From Duganella sp. OV510 (GTDB lineage Bacteria > Pseudomonadota > Gammaproteobacteria > Burkholderiales > Burkholderiaceae_D): 64,000 nt of DNA. Location: contig NZ_FNEQ01000001.1 in assembly GCF_900100205.1 (NCBI RefSeq), forward strand, positions 1,364,001 to 1,428,000, read 5' to 3'. Position numbers and translations under genes: made by a program. Below, piece by piece: positions 10,259 to 17,207 of the stretch (position 1 is its first letter; each line of letters starts with the position of its first letter). The notes beneath the pieces are model-generated. The model saw only the letters and a program-made list of their open reading frames with translations, was not told the DNA's origin and did no database searches.

Positions 10259-11011
10259 TTACTGCGGCTTGACGTTGACCGTCGCGCTCAGCAGGTACAG
10301 CGCGTTGGCCGATTCAAAGCCGGAGTCGGTGCCCAGCACGATCCACAGCTTGCCCTCCTTGTCGGCGGTCACCGCGATGGTGTCGTCCAACTTGCGGGTG
10401 ACCTTGGCCCAGCCGGCGCCACCGCACTCCAGCTCTTCCGAACCGAGCAGGCCCAGCACCTTGCCCTGCGTGCCGGATTCAGCGTTGTTGCCGCGATCCA
10501 GGTTCATGCGGTATTCGCCATTGGCTTGCTTGACCGTCTTCGGCTCATCGCCGCTGGCCGCCGCCACCATATAAATGCTGGCGCCGCGCGAACCGCCTGC
10601 GCCAAAGCAATCCTGCGAGGCATCGGTGGCGTGGGTCAGCGAGAAAGTCAGGCTGTATTTTGCGCCGGGTACAAAACCGCTGTACTGGTGCTTCACATAG
10701 GTCATGACGTTGTCGCTGTTGTTATGGCTGGTCAGGTAGAAGCCCATGCCGCTCAATCCGGTGCCCGGTGGCAGCTTGGACCAGCCATAGCCGGTTTCGC
10801 TCGGCGCATCATCATCGAAGTAGTCGGCCACGCCGGGTATCCAGCCGTCGATGCCCTGGCTGAAGTCGACGCTGATGGTCGAAGCAACCGGCGTAGGTGC
10901 CGGTACTGGCGTTGGCGCGGCTTGCGGTGGTGGCGTGTAGCTGTCGGAGCCGCCGCAGGCGGTCAACGCCAGCAGCGCCGCCGCTGCCAGCGCGGTGGTG
11001 GTATTTTTCAT
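10259..11011 (-). CDS. Hypothetical secreted lipoprotein
   Basis: Unrecognised protein of about 250 aa. The N-terminus MKNTTTALAAAALLALTACGGSD is a lipoprotein signal with lipobox LTAC, followed by a Pro/Ala/Thr linker (residues about 25-45) and a beta-rich domain resembling carbohydrate-binding or jelly-roll folds (FSQGIDGWIPGVADYFDDD, then YSLTFSLTHATD). Two cysteines in the domain (in QDCFGAG and ELECGG) could form a disulfide. ATG 11011 is chosen over the upstream frame start because it has AGGGGA at good spacing and begins the signal peptide. It is transcribed alone and convergent with the hybrid kinase. The fold assignment is only an impression from the strand pattern. Confidence 0.75.
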   Translation of the reverse strand: MKNTTTALAAAALLALTACGGSDSYTPPPQAAPTPVPAPTPVASTISVDFSQGIDGWIPGVADYFDDDAPSETGYGWSKLPPGTGLSGMGFYLTSHNNSDNVMTYVKHQYSGFVPGAKYSLTFSLTHATDASQDCFGAGGSRGASIYMVAAASGDEPKTVKQANGEYRMNLDRGNNAESGTQGKVLGLLGSEELECGGAGWAKVTRKLDDTIAVTADKEGKLWIVLGTDSGFESANALYLLSATVNVKPQ

Positions 11012-11156
11012 CTGATTTCCCCTAGTTTTATGAGACGCTCTCGTGAAGCGCCGCATGCAGTCTAAAGAAAACCTGTAAATCCAGATCCGTAATTTGTAAC
11101 CTGTGGTAAGTTACATTTCCTCACCACTATGACATGGACATTTAGGCCAAATTGTC

Positions 11157-13055
11157 TTATTTCCAATCGCCGCGCAGCGTCGCCACGCGCTGTTTCAGGT
11201 CGTCCGGCGTGACGTCCTGCGGCGCCACCGGTTCGCCCACCGCCAGCGACAGGCGCGAGCGCAAACCGCTGCGGAAGGCGCGACCGAAAGCATTTTCCTT
11301 GTTGCGGCTCAGCAGATGGCCCCACAGGCCGCGCAACGCCATCGGGATCACCGGCACCTGGGTGCGCTCGATGATCTTGGCGATACCGCCCTTGAAGTCG
11401 TTGATGTCGCCGGTGCGGGTCAGCTGACCTTCGGGGAAAATGCATACCAGCTCGCCCTCGTGCAGCGCCTGGGCGATGTCGATATAGGCTTTCTCCATCA
11501 GCCACGGGTCTTCCTTGGCCGGCGCGATCGGGATCGCACGCGCGGTGCGGAAAATCCAGCCCAGCAGCGGCAGCTTGAAGATGCGGTGGTCCATGACGAA
11601 GCGGATCGGCCGCGGTGCCGCCGCCACGATGACAATCGCGTCGACATAGCTGACGTGGTTACACACCAGCACCGCCGCCCCTTCCGCCGGAATGCGCTCG
11701 GCGTCAACCGTGTCGACCCGGTGGATGGTGTGGATCAGCAGCCAGGCCATGAAGCGCATCAGGAATTCAGGCACCAGCGAGAAGATGTAAATCGCCACCA
11801 CCGCGTTCAGCAACGCCGTCACCAGGAACAGTTCAGGGATGCTCAGGCCCTGCCCCAGCAGCACAATGGCCAGGCCGGCCGCCGCCACCATGAACAGCGC
11901 ATTGAGGATGTTCATGCCGGCGATGGTGCGCGAGATGTGCGCCGGATCGCAGCGGGTCTGGATCAGTGCGAACAGCGGCACGATGAAGAAGCCGCCGAAC
12001 ATGCCAATCATCAGCACATCAAACAGGATGCGCCACATGCCATGCTGCGCCATCAGCGCGAACGCATCCATGTGTGCGCCCGCCACCGCCGCAGTGCTGT
12101 AAGCCAGGCTGGCGAAATACAGGTCAACGCCGAAGATGGTCAGGCCGATCGAGCCAAACGGCACCAGGCCGATCTCCACCTTGCGGCCGGAGAGGCGCTC
12201 GCACAGCAGCGAGCCGCTGCCCACGCCCAGCGAGAAGATGGTCAGCAGCAGCACGAAGGCACTGTGGTCGCCGTGCAGGTAGTCCTTGGCGTACACGGGG
12301 AACTGCGCCAGCACCAGCGCGCCGTAGAACCAGAACCAGGAGTTGCCCAGCATCGACAGGAACACCGTGCGGTTCTTGCGCGAGTAATTGATATTGCGGA
12401 CCGATTCGCCGATGAAGTTCCAGCTGATCTTCAGTTCCGGCGCCGGCGCCGGCGAATGCGGGATGCGATACGCGGCCACCAGGCCCATGCCCGCCACCAG
12501 CACCGTGGCGGCAGCTTCCAGCCACAAGCCATTCGGCTGCTGCACCACCAGCACCGCACCCAGCACCTCGCCCATCAGGATGCCGACGAAGGTGCCCATT
12601 TCAGTAACGCCGTTGCCGCCGATGAGTTCTTCCGATTTCAGCTGCTGCGGCAAGTAGGCATATTTGACCGGTCCGAACAAGGTGGAATGAATGCCCATGC
12701 CAACCACCGCAGCGATCAGCAGCCAAAGGTGATGCGTCACCCAGCCGATGCCTGCCACGCACATGATGGCCAGCTCCAGCCACTTGACGAAGCGCGTCAG
12801 GCCAGACTTCTCGAACTTGTCGGCCAGCTGACCGGCGGTGGCGGAGAACAGCACATACGGCAGGATGAACAGGCCGGGGATCAGGTTGGTCACCAGCGAC
12901 GGCGACATCGTGGTCCAGCTCAGTGCATCGAAGGTGATGATGACCACCAGCGCCGTCTTGAACAGATTGTCGTTGAACGCGCCGAGGAACTGGGTCCAGA
13001 AAAACGGCGCGAAGCGGCGTTGCTTTAACAGGGAAAACTGATTGGGCTGGCTCAT
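11157..13055 (-). CDS. LplT-like lysophospholipid transporter fused to PlsC acyltransferase
   Basis: Inner-membrane fusion of 632 aa. Residues 1-420 are a 12-helix MFS transporter of the LplT type (QFLGAFNDNLFKTALVV). Residues about 430-632 are a 1-acyl-glycerol-3-phosphate acyltransferase domain with the HX4D motif (VCNHVSYVDAIV) and FPEGQLTRTGD. In E. coli, LplT flips lysophospholipids inward and the separate Aas protein reacylates them with its own acyl-ACP synthetase domain. Here the transporter is joined directly to an acyltransferase and no synthetase domain follows. A role in lysophospholipid salvage or membrane remodelling is inferred from the family. The gene stands alone on the minus strand. 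Confidence 0.9.
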   Translation of the reverse strand: MSQPNQFSLLKQRRFAPFFWTQFLGAFNDNLFKTALVVIITFDALSWTTMSPSLVTNLIPGLFILPYVLFSATAGQLADKFEKSGLTRFVKWLELAIMCVAGIGWVTHHLWLLIAAVVGMGIHSTLFGPVKYAYLPQQLKSEELIGGNGVTEMGTFVGILMGEVLGAVLVVQQPNGLWLEAAATVLVAGMGLVAAYRIPHSPAPAPELKISWNFIGESVRNINYSRKNRTVFLSMLGNSWFWFYGALVLAQFPVYAKDYLHGDHSAFVLLLTIFSLGVGSGSLLCERLSGRKVEIGLVPFGSIGLTIFGVDLYFASLAYSTAAVAGAHMDAFALMAQHGMWRILFDVLMIGMFGGFFIVPLFALIQTRCDPAHISRTIAGMNILNALFMVAAAGLAIVLLGQGLSIPELFLVTALLNAVVAIYIFSLVPEFLMRFMAWLLIHTIHRVDTVDAERIPAEGAAVLVCNHVSYVDAIVIVAAAPRPIRFVMDHRIFKLPLLGWIFRTARAIPIAPAKEDPWLMEKAYIDIAQALHEGELVCIFPEGQLTRTGDINDFKGGIAKIIERTQVPVIPMALRGLWGHLLSRNKENAFGRAFRSGLRSRLSLAVGEPVAPQDVTPDDLKQRVATLRGDWK

Positions 13056-13175
13056 GAGGGACGTGTCCGTTCAGGAAAGATTGAGCGGATTATAACCGCA
13101 TGCCGGAACCGTCCGGCATGCGTTGCCTCAAGCGCTGCGCCACGCTAGATCAGGTGGAGTGGCCAGCGCCAGACC

Positions 13176-13358
13176 TTACAGGATGCAGAAGCCATAGGCG
13201 TCGACCGCGCTGGCGATCGCGCCCACCGCCAGCGGCACCGACAGCCAGCGCAGAAAGGCCTGGCGCTTCAGCGCCGCCGGCCACAGCGACTGGTGCGGCG
13301 ACGCCAGGTACAGGCACAGCGCAGCAAGTGCCGCCACACCGATACAGATCCAGTTCAT
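13176..13358 (-). CDS. Small hydrophobic membrane protein, possibly DUF3325-like and iron-linked
   Basis: A 60-aa protein with two hydrophobic stretches (MNWICIGVAALAALCLYLA and WLSVPLAVGAIASAVDAY) and a short basic loop, so a two-helix inner-membrane protein. An AGGAGG-like Shine-Dalgarno precedes the ATG. The LYLASPHQ segment recalls small DUF3325 proteins of siderophore-receptor operons, but it is shorter than the roughly 100 aa usual there. A Fur-box-like palindrome lies about 70 bp upstream (13426-13444), in line with iron control. The neighbours expected of such an operon (receptor, PepSY protein) are missing, so this may be a leftover. The family call is tentative. Confidence 0.55.
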   Translation of the reverse strand: MNWICIGVAALAALCLYLASPHQSLWPAALKRQAFLRWLSVPLAVGAIASAVDAYGFCIL

Positions 13359-13425
13359 CTCATCCTCCTTACATTGCGCCTTGCACGCCGACGCTGAAGT
13401 CGGTGTGTATTTTAAAGCGAATATA

Positions 13426-13444
13426 GTAAATGAGAATCGTTTAC
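13426..13444. promoter_or_regulatory. Fur-box-like palindrome
   Basis: GTAAATGAGAATCGTTTAC matches the 19-bp consensus GATAATGATAATCATTATC at 13 positions, including the central A-A-T-C, and is itself nearly palindromic. It lies between the small membrane protein (minus strand, start 13358) and the TonB remnant (plus strand from about 13472), both plausibly iron-linked. Binding is inferred from similarity only. Confidence 0.6.
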
Positions 13445-13471
13445 ATCCAAAGATAAATTTTAGCGAATTGA

Positions 13472-13752
13472 TATGACAATATTGATACGTCTGCCTGCCG
13501 CCAGACGTGCGGCAAGCCGGACTATCCGAAGAACGCGCTGCGCAATGGCGACACCGGCACAGTCATGCTTGCTTTACTGATCGGCGTGGATGGCAAGGTG
13601 GCCGATTCGCGGGTGGAAAATCCAGCGGCTTCCGCAAGCTGGACCGTGCCGCCCAGGCCGGCCTCAGCCTGTGCAGATTCAAACCCGGTACGGTGGAAGG
13701 CGCACCGCAACAGTCCTGGACAAAAATGCAATACGCCTGGAGCCTGGACTGA
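13472..13752 (+). pseudogene. TonB C-terminal domain remnant, frameshifted
   Basis: Read across two frames this encodes a TonB energy-transducer C-terminal domain. The first frame gives CGKPDYPKNALRNGDTGTVMLALLIGVDGKVADSRVE up to about 13620. The second gives SSGFRKLDRAAQAGLSLCRFKPGTVEG and on to a TGA at 13752. A single missing A in the run of four A at about 13617-13620 would restore VEKSSG, the usual sequence at this point. No start codon or signal peptide is found in the first frame, which meets a stop at 13469-13471, so the 5' end is also lost. The gene is therefore probably dead, unless both defects are sequencing errors. The adjacent Fur-box-like site fits an iron-uptake ancestry. Confidence 0.75.
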
Positions 13753-13769
13753 TACTCGCTGAAGTTGAT

Positions 13770-13798
13770 TTGCAAGCTTTGCTATCTTTCTATATAAT
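13770..13798 (+). promoter_or_regulatory. Strong sigma-70 type promoter for the beta-barrel gene
   Basis: TTGCAA (13770-13775) and a perfect TATAAT (13793-13798) are separated by 17 bp. The predicted transcript starts near 13805 and carries a 13-bp hairpin before the start codon at 13877. Confidence 0.75.
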
Positions 13799-13810
13799 AT
13801 TGCCCCGGCG

Positions 13811-13846
13811 AAACGGAACATCCGCATGAAGCAGGATGTTCCGTTT
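13811..13846 (+). other. Perfect 13-bp hairpin in the 5' leader of the beta-barrel gene
   Basis: Arms 13811-13823 and 13834-13846 (AAACGGAACATCC and its exact complement) enclose a 10-base loop. It begins about 6 bases after the predicted transcription start and ends 30 bases before the ATG. Four T's within GTTTTGC and a further T-rich stretch follow, so it could be an attenuator, a 5' stabilising stem, or a structure controlling translation. No known riboswitch pattern was recognised. Confidence 0.6.
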
Positions 13847-13876
13847 TGCTTTCTTAGCCACACTTTAGGATAGCAA

Positions 13877-14434
13877 ATGAAAAAGAACGTACTGATCGCA
13901 CTGATCGCAGCCCTGGCTGCTCCACTGGCCGCGCACGCTGAAGGCGCATACATCGGCGGCAACGTCGGCCGTGCCGAACAAAAAGTTGAACTCGACGGCT
14001 ACTCGCTGAAAGATCACGACACCGCGTACAAAGTGTACGGCGGCTACAACTACACCCAGAACTTCGGCGTTGAAGTCGGCGCGGCCGATCTGCGTGAAGC
14101 GGAAAAATCGGCCAGCGGCGCACGCATCGCCTCGAAAGCACGCTCGCTGTACGTGGCTGCCACCGGCACCCTGCCACTGAACGAACAGTTCGCGCTGATC
14201 GGCAAAGTAGGCGCCGCCTACAACCACGTGAAAGTGTCGGCATCGGCACTGGGCTACTCGGAAAGCGGTTCCGACAACCAGACCTCGCCATACGTCAGCG
14301 TTGGCGCGGCCTTCGTGCTGAACAAAAATGTCAGCTTCGTTGCTGAATACGAGTACTTCGGCAAGATCGCCAAAGACGGCGACGCCCACATCAAAGCCAA
14401 CCTGATCTCGGCTGGCGTGCGTTACGCCTTCTAA
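13877..14434 (+). CDS. Outer-membrane beta-barrel protein (OmpA-like transmembrane domain)
   Basis: Secreted protein of 185 aa with signal peptide MKKNVLIALIAALAAPLAAHA, cleaved before EGAYIGGNV. The mature part alternates amphipathic strands (YIGGNVGRAE, YKVYGGYNY, FGVEVGAADL, RSLYVAATG, FALIGKVGAAY, SPYVSVGAAFVL, VSFVAEYEYF, LISAGVRYAF), about eight in all, and ends with the terminal Phe typical of barrel proteins recognised by BAM. There is no C-terminal OmpA peptidoglycan-binding domain, so it resembles the small 8-strand porin-like class. It has a strong promoter, a structured leader and a good terminator, so it is probably a highly expressed monocistronic gene. Confidence 0.9.
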   Translation: MKKNVLIALIAALAAPLAAHAEGAYIGGNVGRAEQKVELDGYSLKDHDTAYKVYGGYNYTQNFGVEVGAADLREAEKSASGARIASKARSLYVAATGTLPLNEQFALIGKVGAAYNHVKVSASALGYSESGSDNQTSPYVSVGAAFVLNKNVSFVAEYEYFGKIAKDGDAHIKANLISAGVRYAF

Positions 14435-14451
14435 GCCACAGCGCTTAAAGC

Positions 14452-14479
14452 AAAGCCGGCTTCGCGCCGGCTTTTTTTT
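14452..14479 (+). terminator. Rho-independent terminator after the beta-barrel gene
   Basis: Nine-base arms AAAGCCGGC (14452-14460) and GCCGGCTTT (14466-14474) with a 5-base loop are followed by a T run to 14479. It overlaps the stop codon region of the convergent methyltransferase. Confidence 0.88.
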
Positions 14480-15203
14480 ATGGTTTGACCGCGACCAGGT
14501 TGATCAGGGTTTCCTCGCGCACCGCCGGTGGCTTGATGCGGAAGACGCTCTCCATCATCCCCAGGTCTTCGCGGCTCCACCACAGAAAGGGATAGGACAC
14601 CGCGCTATCCGGCACCGAGAAGCCGGCGCTGCGCACCATGGCAAGGTATTCCGGCGCGGTTTTCTGCACATCCATCGGATGGCGGAACAGCAGGCGGATA
14701 ACCCAGGAGTGTATGTAGCGGCGGGTCGATTCGGCAAACAGCAGCACGCCGCCTGGTTTGAGTACGCGGAAGAACTCTTCGATCGCGCGCTCCTGATCAA
14801 TCAGGTGGTGAAAGGTCTGGTGGCAGAACAGCAGGTCGACCGAGTTATCTTCCAGCTTGATATTGGAACTGGAGCAGCAGATAAAGTCAGCTTTGATGTT
14901 CAGCGCCGCCACCTCTTTAGCGGATTCCTCCAGCATTTCAGGGTCGATGTCCATGCCGATCAGACGCTGCGGCGAAAAACGCTGTTGCAACTTGCCTAGC
15001 GAACGGCCATAGCCACAGCCGACATCCGCCACCACGTCAAAGCTGCGCGGCGCACCTGCCGGCATCAAACGATCCAGGTCCTTCAATGCGCGCTCCAGCA
15101 CGTGCACGGTCCAGGTCTCGGTGCGCAAAAACCACTTGCCGAAAGCCGTTTCCGGCACGTGGGGATCACCGGGTGGCTGCATCAGATCTACATTGGCGCT
15201 CAT
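14478..15203 (-). CDS. SAM-dependent class I methyltransferase
   Basis: Cytoplasmic methyltransferase of 241 aa. Motif I is VVADVGCGYGRS (about residues 57-68), the acidic ribose-binding residue is in LIGMDIDPEML, and the post-I motifs are VDLLFCHQTFHHL and VLKPGGVLLFAEST, as in the Methyltransf_11/25 group. The C-terminal half (about 160-241) has two aromatic stretches that may shape the acceptor site. It reads in the same direction as the APE operon but is cut off from it by a convergent deacetylase gene. E. coli APE clusters also carry a methyltransferase that methylates the aryl head group; this gene could play that part, but position alone does not prove it. Confidence 0.85.
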   Translation of the reverse strand: MSANVDLMQPPGDPHVPETAFGKWFLRTETWTVHVLERALKDLDRLMPAGAPRSFDVVADVGCGYGRSLGKLQQRFSPQRLIGMDIDPEMLEESAKEVAALNIKADFICCSSSNIKLEDNSVDLLFCHQTFHHLIDQERAIEEFFRVLKPGGVLLFAESTRRYIHSWVIRLLFRHPMDVQKTAPEYLAMVRSAGFSVPDSAVSYPFLWWSREDLGMMESVFRIKPPAVREETLINLVAVKP

Positions 15204-15291
15204 AAGCCCTTCTTCTTTTCAATGTTATTCAAAGCGCGGTGAGTTACGCAAATTCACGTACAATATCGGACCGAATTTAGCGATCCATTCC

Positions 15292-16137
15292 GTGTCAGTG
15301 CTCCGTCCCCACCTACTGCTTGCTGCTTTCTCTCTACTGCTATTGTGCGCAGGTGCGCAGGCACAGGACCAGCCTGCGCCGATCCGCTTTCTGCTGACCT
15401 TCGACGACGGCCCGGCGGCGGCCGTCAACGACAACCCGACGGTGCACATTCTCGACGTCCTGGCGCGTAAAAACATCAAGGCCGTATTCTTCACCCAAAC
15501 CCGTGCCTGGCATGGCGGCGGCACCCAGATGGGCCGCTTCCTGATCCGTCGCGAACATGGCGAAGGCCATGTCGTCGCGCTGCATTCCGCCACATCGTTT
15601 CACTCCAATCATCGCTTCATGAGCCGTGAAAGGCTGGATGAAACCATGCGGCTGGGCGTCGACGACCTGATCGCCGAAACCGGCGTCGCCCCCAAGCTGG
15701 TACGTCCGCCCTTCTGGGCCTACGACGCCGCGACGCTGGCCTCTTACCAGGCGCACGGCTTGCACATGTTGCTGACCGACTTGAACGCCAATGACGGCAA
15801 AATTTACGGCATCAACTTCAGCTGGCACAAGCGCTCCAACATGTTGACCCACCTGGCAGAAACCCGCAAGCGCTGGGCCGCCGGCACCATGCCGGCGGTG
15901 GACGGATACACGCCAGTGGTGGTCACTTTCCATGATGTAAACACCTACACCTCTCGCCACATCGAGGAATACATCGACATCCTGCTGGACGTGGCGCGCG
16001 AACTCAACGTGCCGCTGGCCGACAAGCCGTTCTACGACAAGCACGATGAACTGGAACGCGCCGCCCTGGCCGCCACCGTCAGCAACCCGGACGCCAAGCC
16101 GCAGCTGCCCGGCCTGTGGAACTGGCTATGGCAGTAG
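15292..16137 (+). CDS. Secreted polysaccharide deacetylase family protein (NodB-like)
   Basis: Secreted protein of about 281 aa with signal peptide VLRPHLLLAAFSLLLLCAGAQA. GTG at 15292 (or GTG 15298) is preferred as start because the upstream reading frame overlaps the divergent methyltransferase start. The NodB motif 1 is intact (LTFDDGP, catalytic and metal Asp). Motif 2 is altered: GHVVALHSATSFHSNH replaces the usual H-S/T-x-x-H. Motif 3 appears as RPPFWAYD and a later motif as VVVTFHDVN. The substrate is unknown; the family removes acetyl groups from chitin-like, peptidoglycan or exopolysaccharide chains. It lies on the opposite strand inside the left part of the APE region, its stop directly touching the stop of the phosphopantetheinyl transferase gene. 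Confidence 0.82.
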   Translation: MSVLRPHLLLAAFSLLLLCAGAQAQDQPAPIRFLLTFDDGPAAAVNDNPTVHILDVLARKNIKAVFFTQTRAWHGGGTQMGRFLIRREHGEGHVVALHSATSFHSNHRFMSRERLDETMRLGVDDLIAETGVAPKLVRPPFWAYDAATLASYQAHGLHMLLTDLNANDGKIYGINFSWHKRSNMLTHLAETRKRWAAGTMPAVDGYTPVVVTFHDVNTYTSRHIEEYIDILLDVARELNVPLADKPFYDKHDELERAALAATVSNPDAKPQLPGLWNWLWQ

Positions 16138-16761
16138 TCACGGCAGCGTAGTCATCTCGATCTGCGGCCGTTGCGCCAACGGCTGCTCGCTGCACACCAC
16201 CACCGATAGTTCCGCATGGGGTATCGCCACGCAATGCCCGCCGGCGGTCAGGCCCAGTTTGAAGCGCGCTTCCTTCTCGCTCCACAAACGGTAAAAACCA
16301 TCGGTGCGCTCATCAGCCGGCAAATTCTGAATGCGTGTCCACTGCGCCATCTCGTCGGCATCGAAAGCTTGTGCCGCCAGGGCGTGCAGGTCGCGCGTCG
16401 CGTCGCACAGCTCGATGTCCAGTCCCAGCGCGGTTTGCGCGCTTACAGCACACGCCACCCAGCGGCCGCTGTGGGCAATGCTGAAGCCAGGGGCCGCACC
16501 TTTCAGCAGCGGTGCCGCCAGGCGCGGCGCCTTGCCTACCTGCTCTTCCAGCTTGACCTCCTGCGGCGCGATGTGCATCAAGCGCCCCAGCGCCAGCCGC
16601 AGCAGCACGCGGCCCACCACGAACTGGCGCTGGCGGTGGGAGCGCACAAAGCGCTGGTAGCGCGCCTCCTCACCAGGCGAGAGCCAGCTGCGATAGCGCA
16701 GCAGATCCGCATCCGTCACGGCGTCTGCATCCACCATCCACAGCGTAACCACTGAACTCAT
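16138..16761 (-). CDS. 4'-phosphopantetheinyl transferase (Sfp type)
   Basis: Enzyme of 207 aa that transfers the phosphopantetheine arm of CoA to the conserved Ser of carrier proteins. Sfp-family signatures are FSIAHSGRWVACAVS (about residue 93), LGLDIELCD (Mg/CoA-binding Asp and Glu) and FYRLWSEKEARFKL (catalytic Glu/Lys). It starts one base after the stop of the preceding periplasmic-protein gene and is the last gene of the APE string. The obvious partners are the two ACPs encoded at the other end of the same cluster (31506-32040). A broader housekeeping role is possible, since no other transferase can be seen in the window. Confidence 0.92.
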   Translation of the reverse strand: MSSVVTLWMVDADAVTDADLLRYRSWLSPGEEARYQRFVRSHRQRQFVVGRVLLRLALGRLMHIAPQEVKLEEQVGKAPRLAAPLLKGAAPGFSIAHSGRWVACAVSAQTALGLDIELCDATRDLHALAAQAFDADEMAQWTRIQNLPADERTDGFYRLWSEKEARFKLGLTAGGHCVAIPHAELSVVVCSEQPLAQRPQIEMTTLP

Positions 16762-16762
16762 A

Positions 16763-17197
16763 TTATGGCGCGACCTTGACGAAATCAGCCTTCAGAGCAA
16801 CGCCCGCCATGATGGCGCCCTCAGCGCATTCAAACTCGGTGGCGCTGGCCATCTCAACATCCTTGTAATTGCTGACGATGTTAATCACCGCATTGGCGCC
16901 GACTTCCTGGGCGCGCTTCTGCAACGCCAGCATGGCCGACAGGAACACCCAGTTGCAGGCCTTCTCGGCCGACTTGCCAAAGCTGTTGGTACGCTGGCTG
17001 GTCTTGTCGCTGGTGACTTTGGTCAGCACTTTCGGCGTCGGCTGGCCGGCGAAATAGAACTTCACGCCTTCGTCCAGGCGCTTTTCAGCGTCATTGACAG
17101 ACATGGCGCCGGCGATCGGAAACTTGATCATGGTATCAGCCGCCGAGGCGGAGAACGAGGCGGCCAGCAGCGCGGCAACAAACAGCTTTTTTTTCAT
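16763..17197 (-). CDS. Periplasmic protein of the APE cluster, function unknown
   Basis: Exported protein of 144 aa with signal peptide MKKKLFVAALLAASFSASA. The mature part contains KACNWVFLSAMLALQKRAQEVGANAVINIVSNYK and EFECAEGAIMAGVALKADFVKV; the GANAVINI segment recalls YbjQ/DUF74-like folds. Homologues in pigment clusters are sometimes called excinuclease subunit A in databases, a label that its size and signal peptide rule out. Two cysteines (in ACNWV and FECAEG) may form a disulfide. It lies between the third ketosynthase and the phosphopantetheinyl transferase, with 10- and 1-base gaps, so it is co-transcribed with them. A role in periplasmic handling of the pigment lipid is only inferred. 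Confidence 0.75.
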   Translation of the reverse strand: MKKKLFVAALLAASFSASAADTMIKFPIAGAMSVNDAEKRLDEGVKFYFAGQPTPKVLTKVTSDKTSQRTNSFGKSAEKACNWVFLSAMLALQKRAQEVGANAVINIVSNYKDVEMASATEFECAEGAIMAGVALKADFVKVAP

Positions 17198-17207
17198 GGT
17201 TATTTCC

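Noticed and set aside
11316..13028. 570-aa open frame opposite the LplT-PlsC gene
   Set aside because: His/Gln/Arg-rich composition and full overlap with a clear transporter-acyltransferase gene mark it as a shadow.
14478..15203. Methyltransferase as a certain member of the APE operon
   Set aside because: A gene on the opposite strand separates it from the operon, so it is listed as a possible accessory only.
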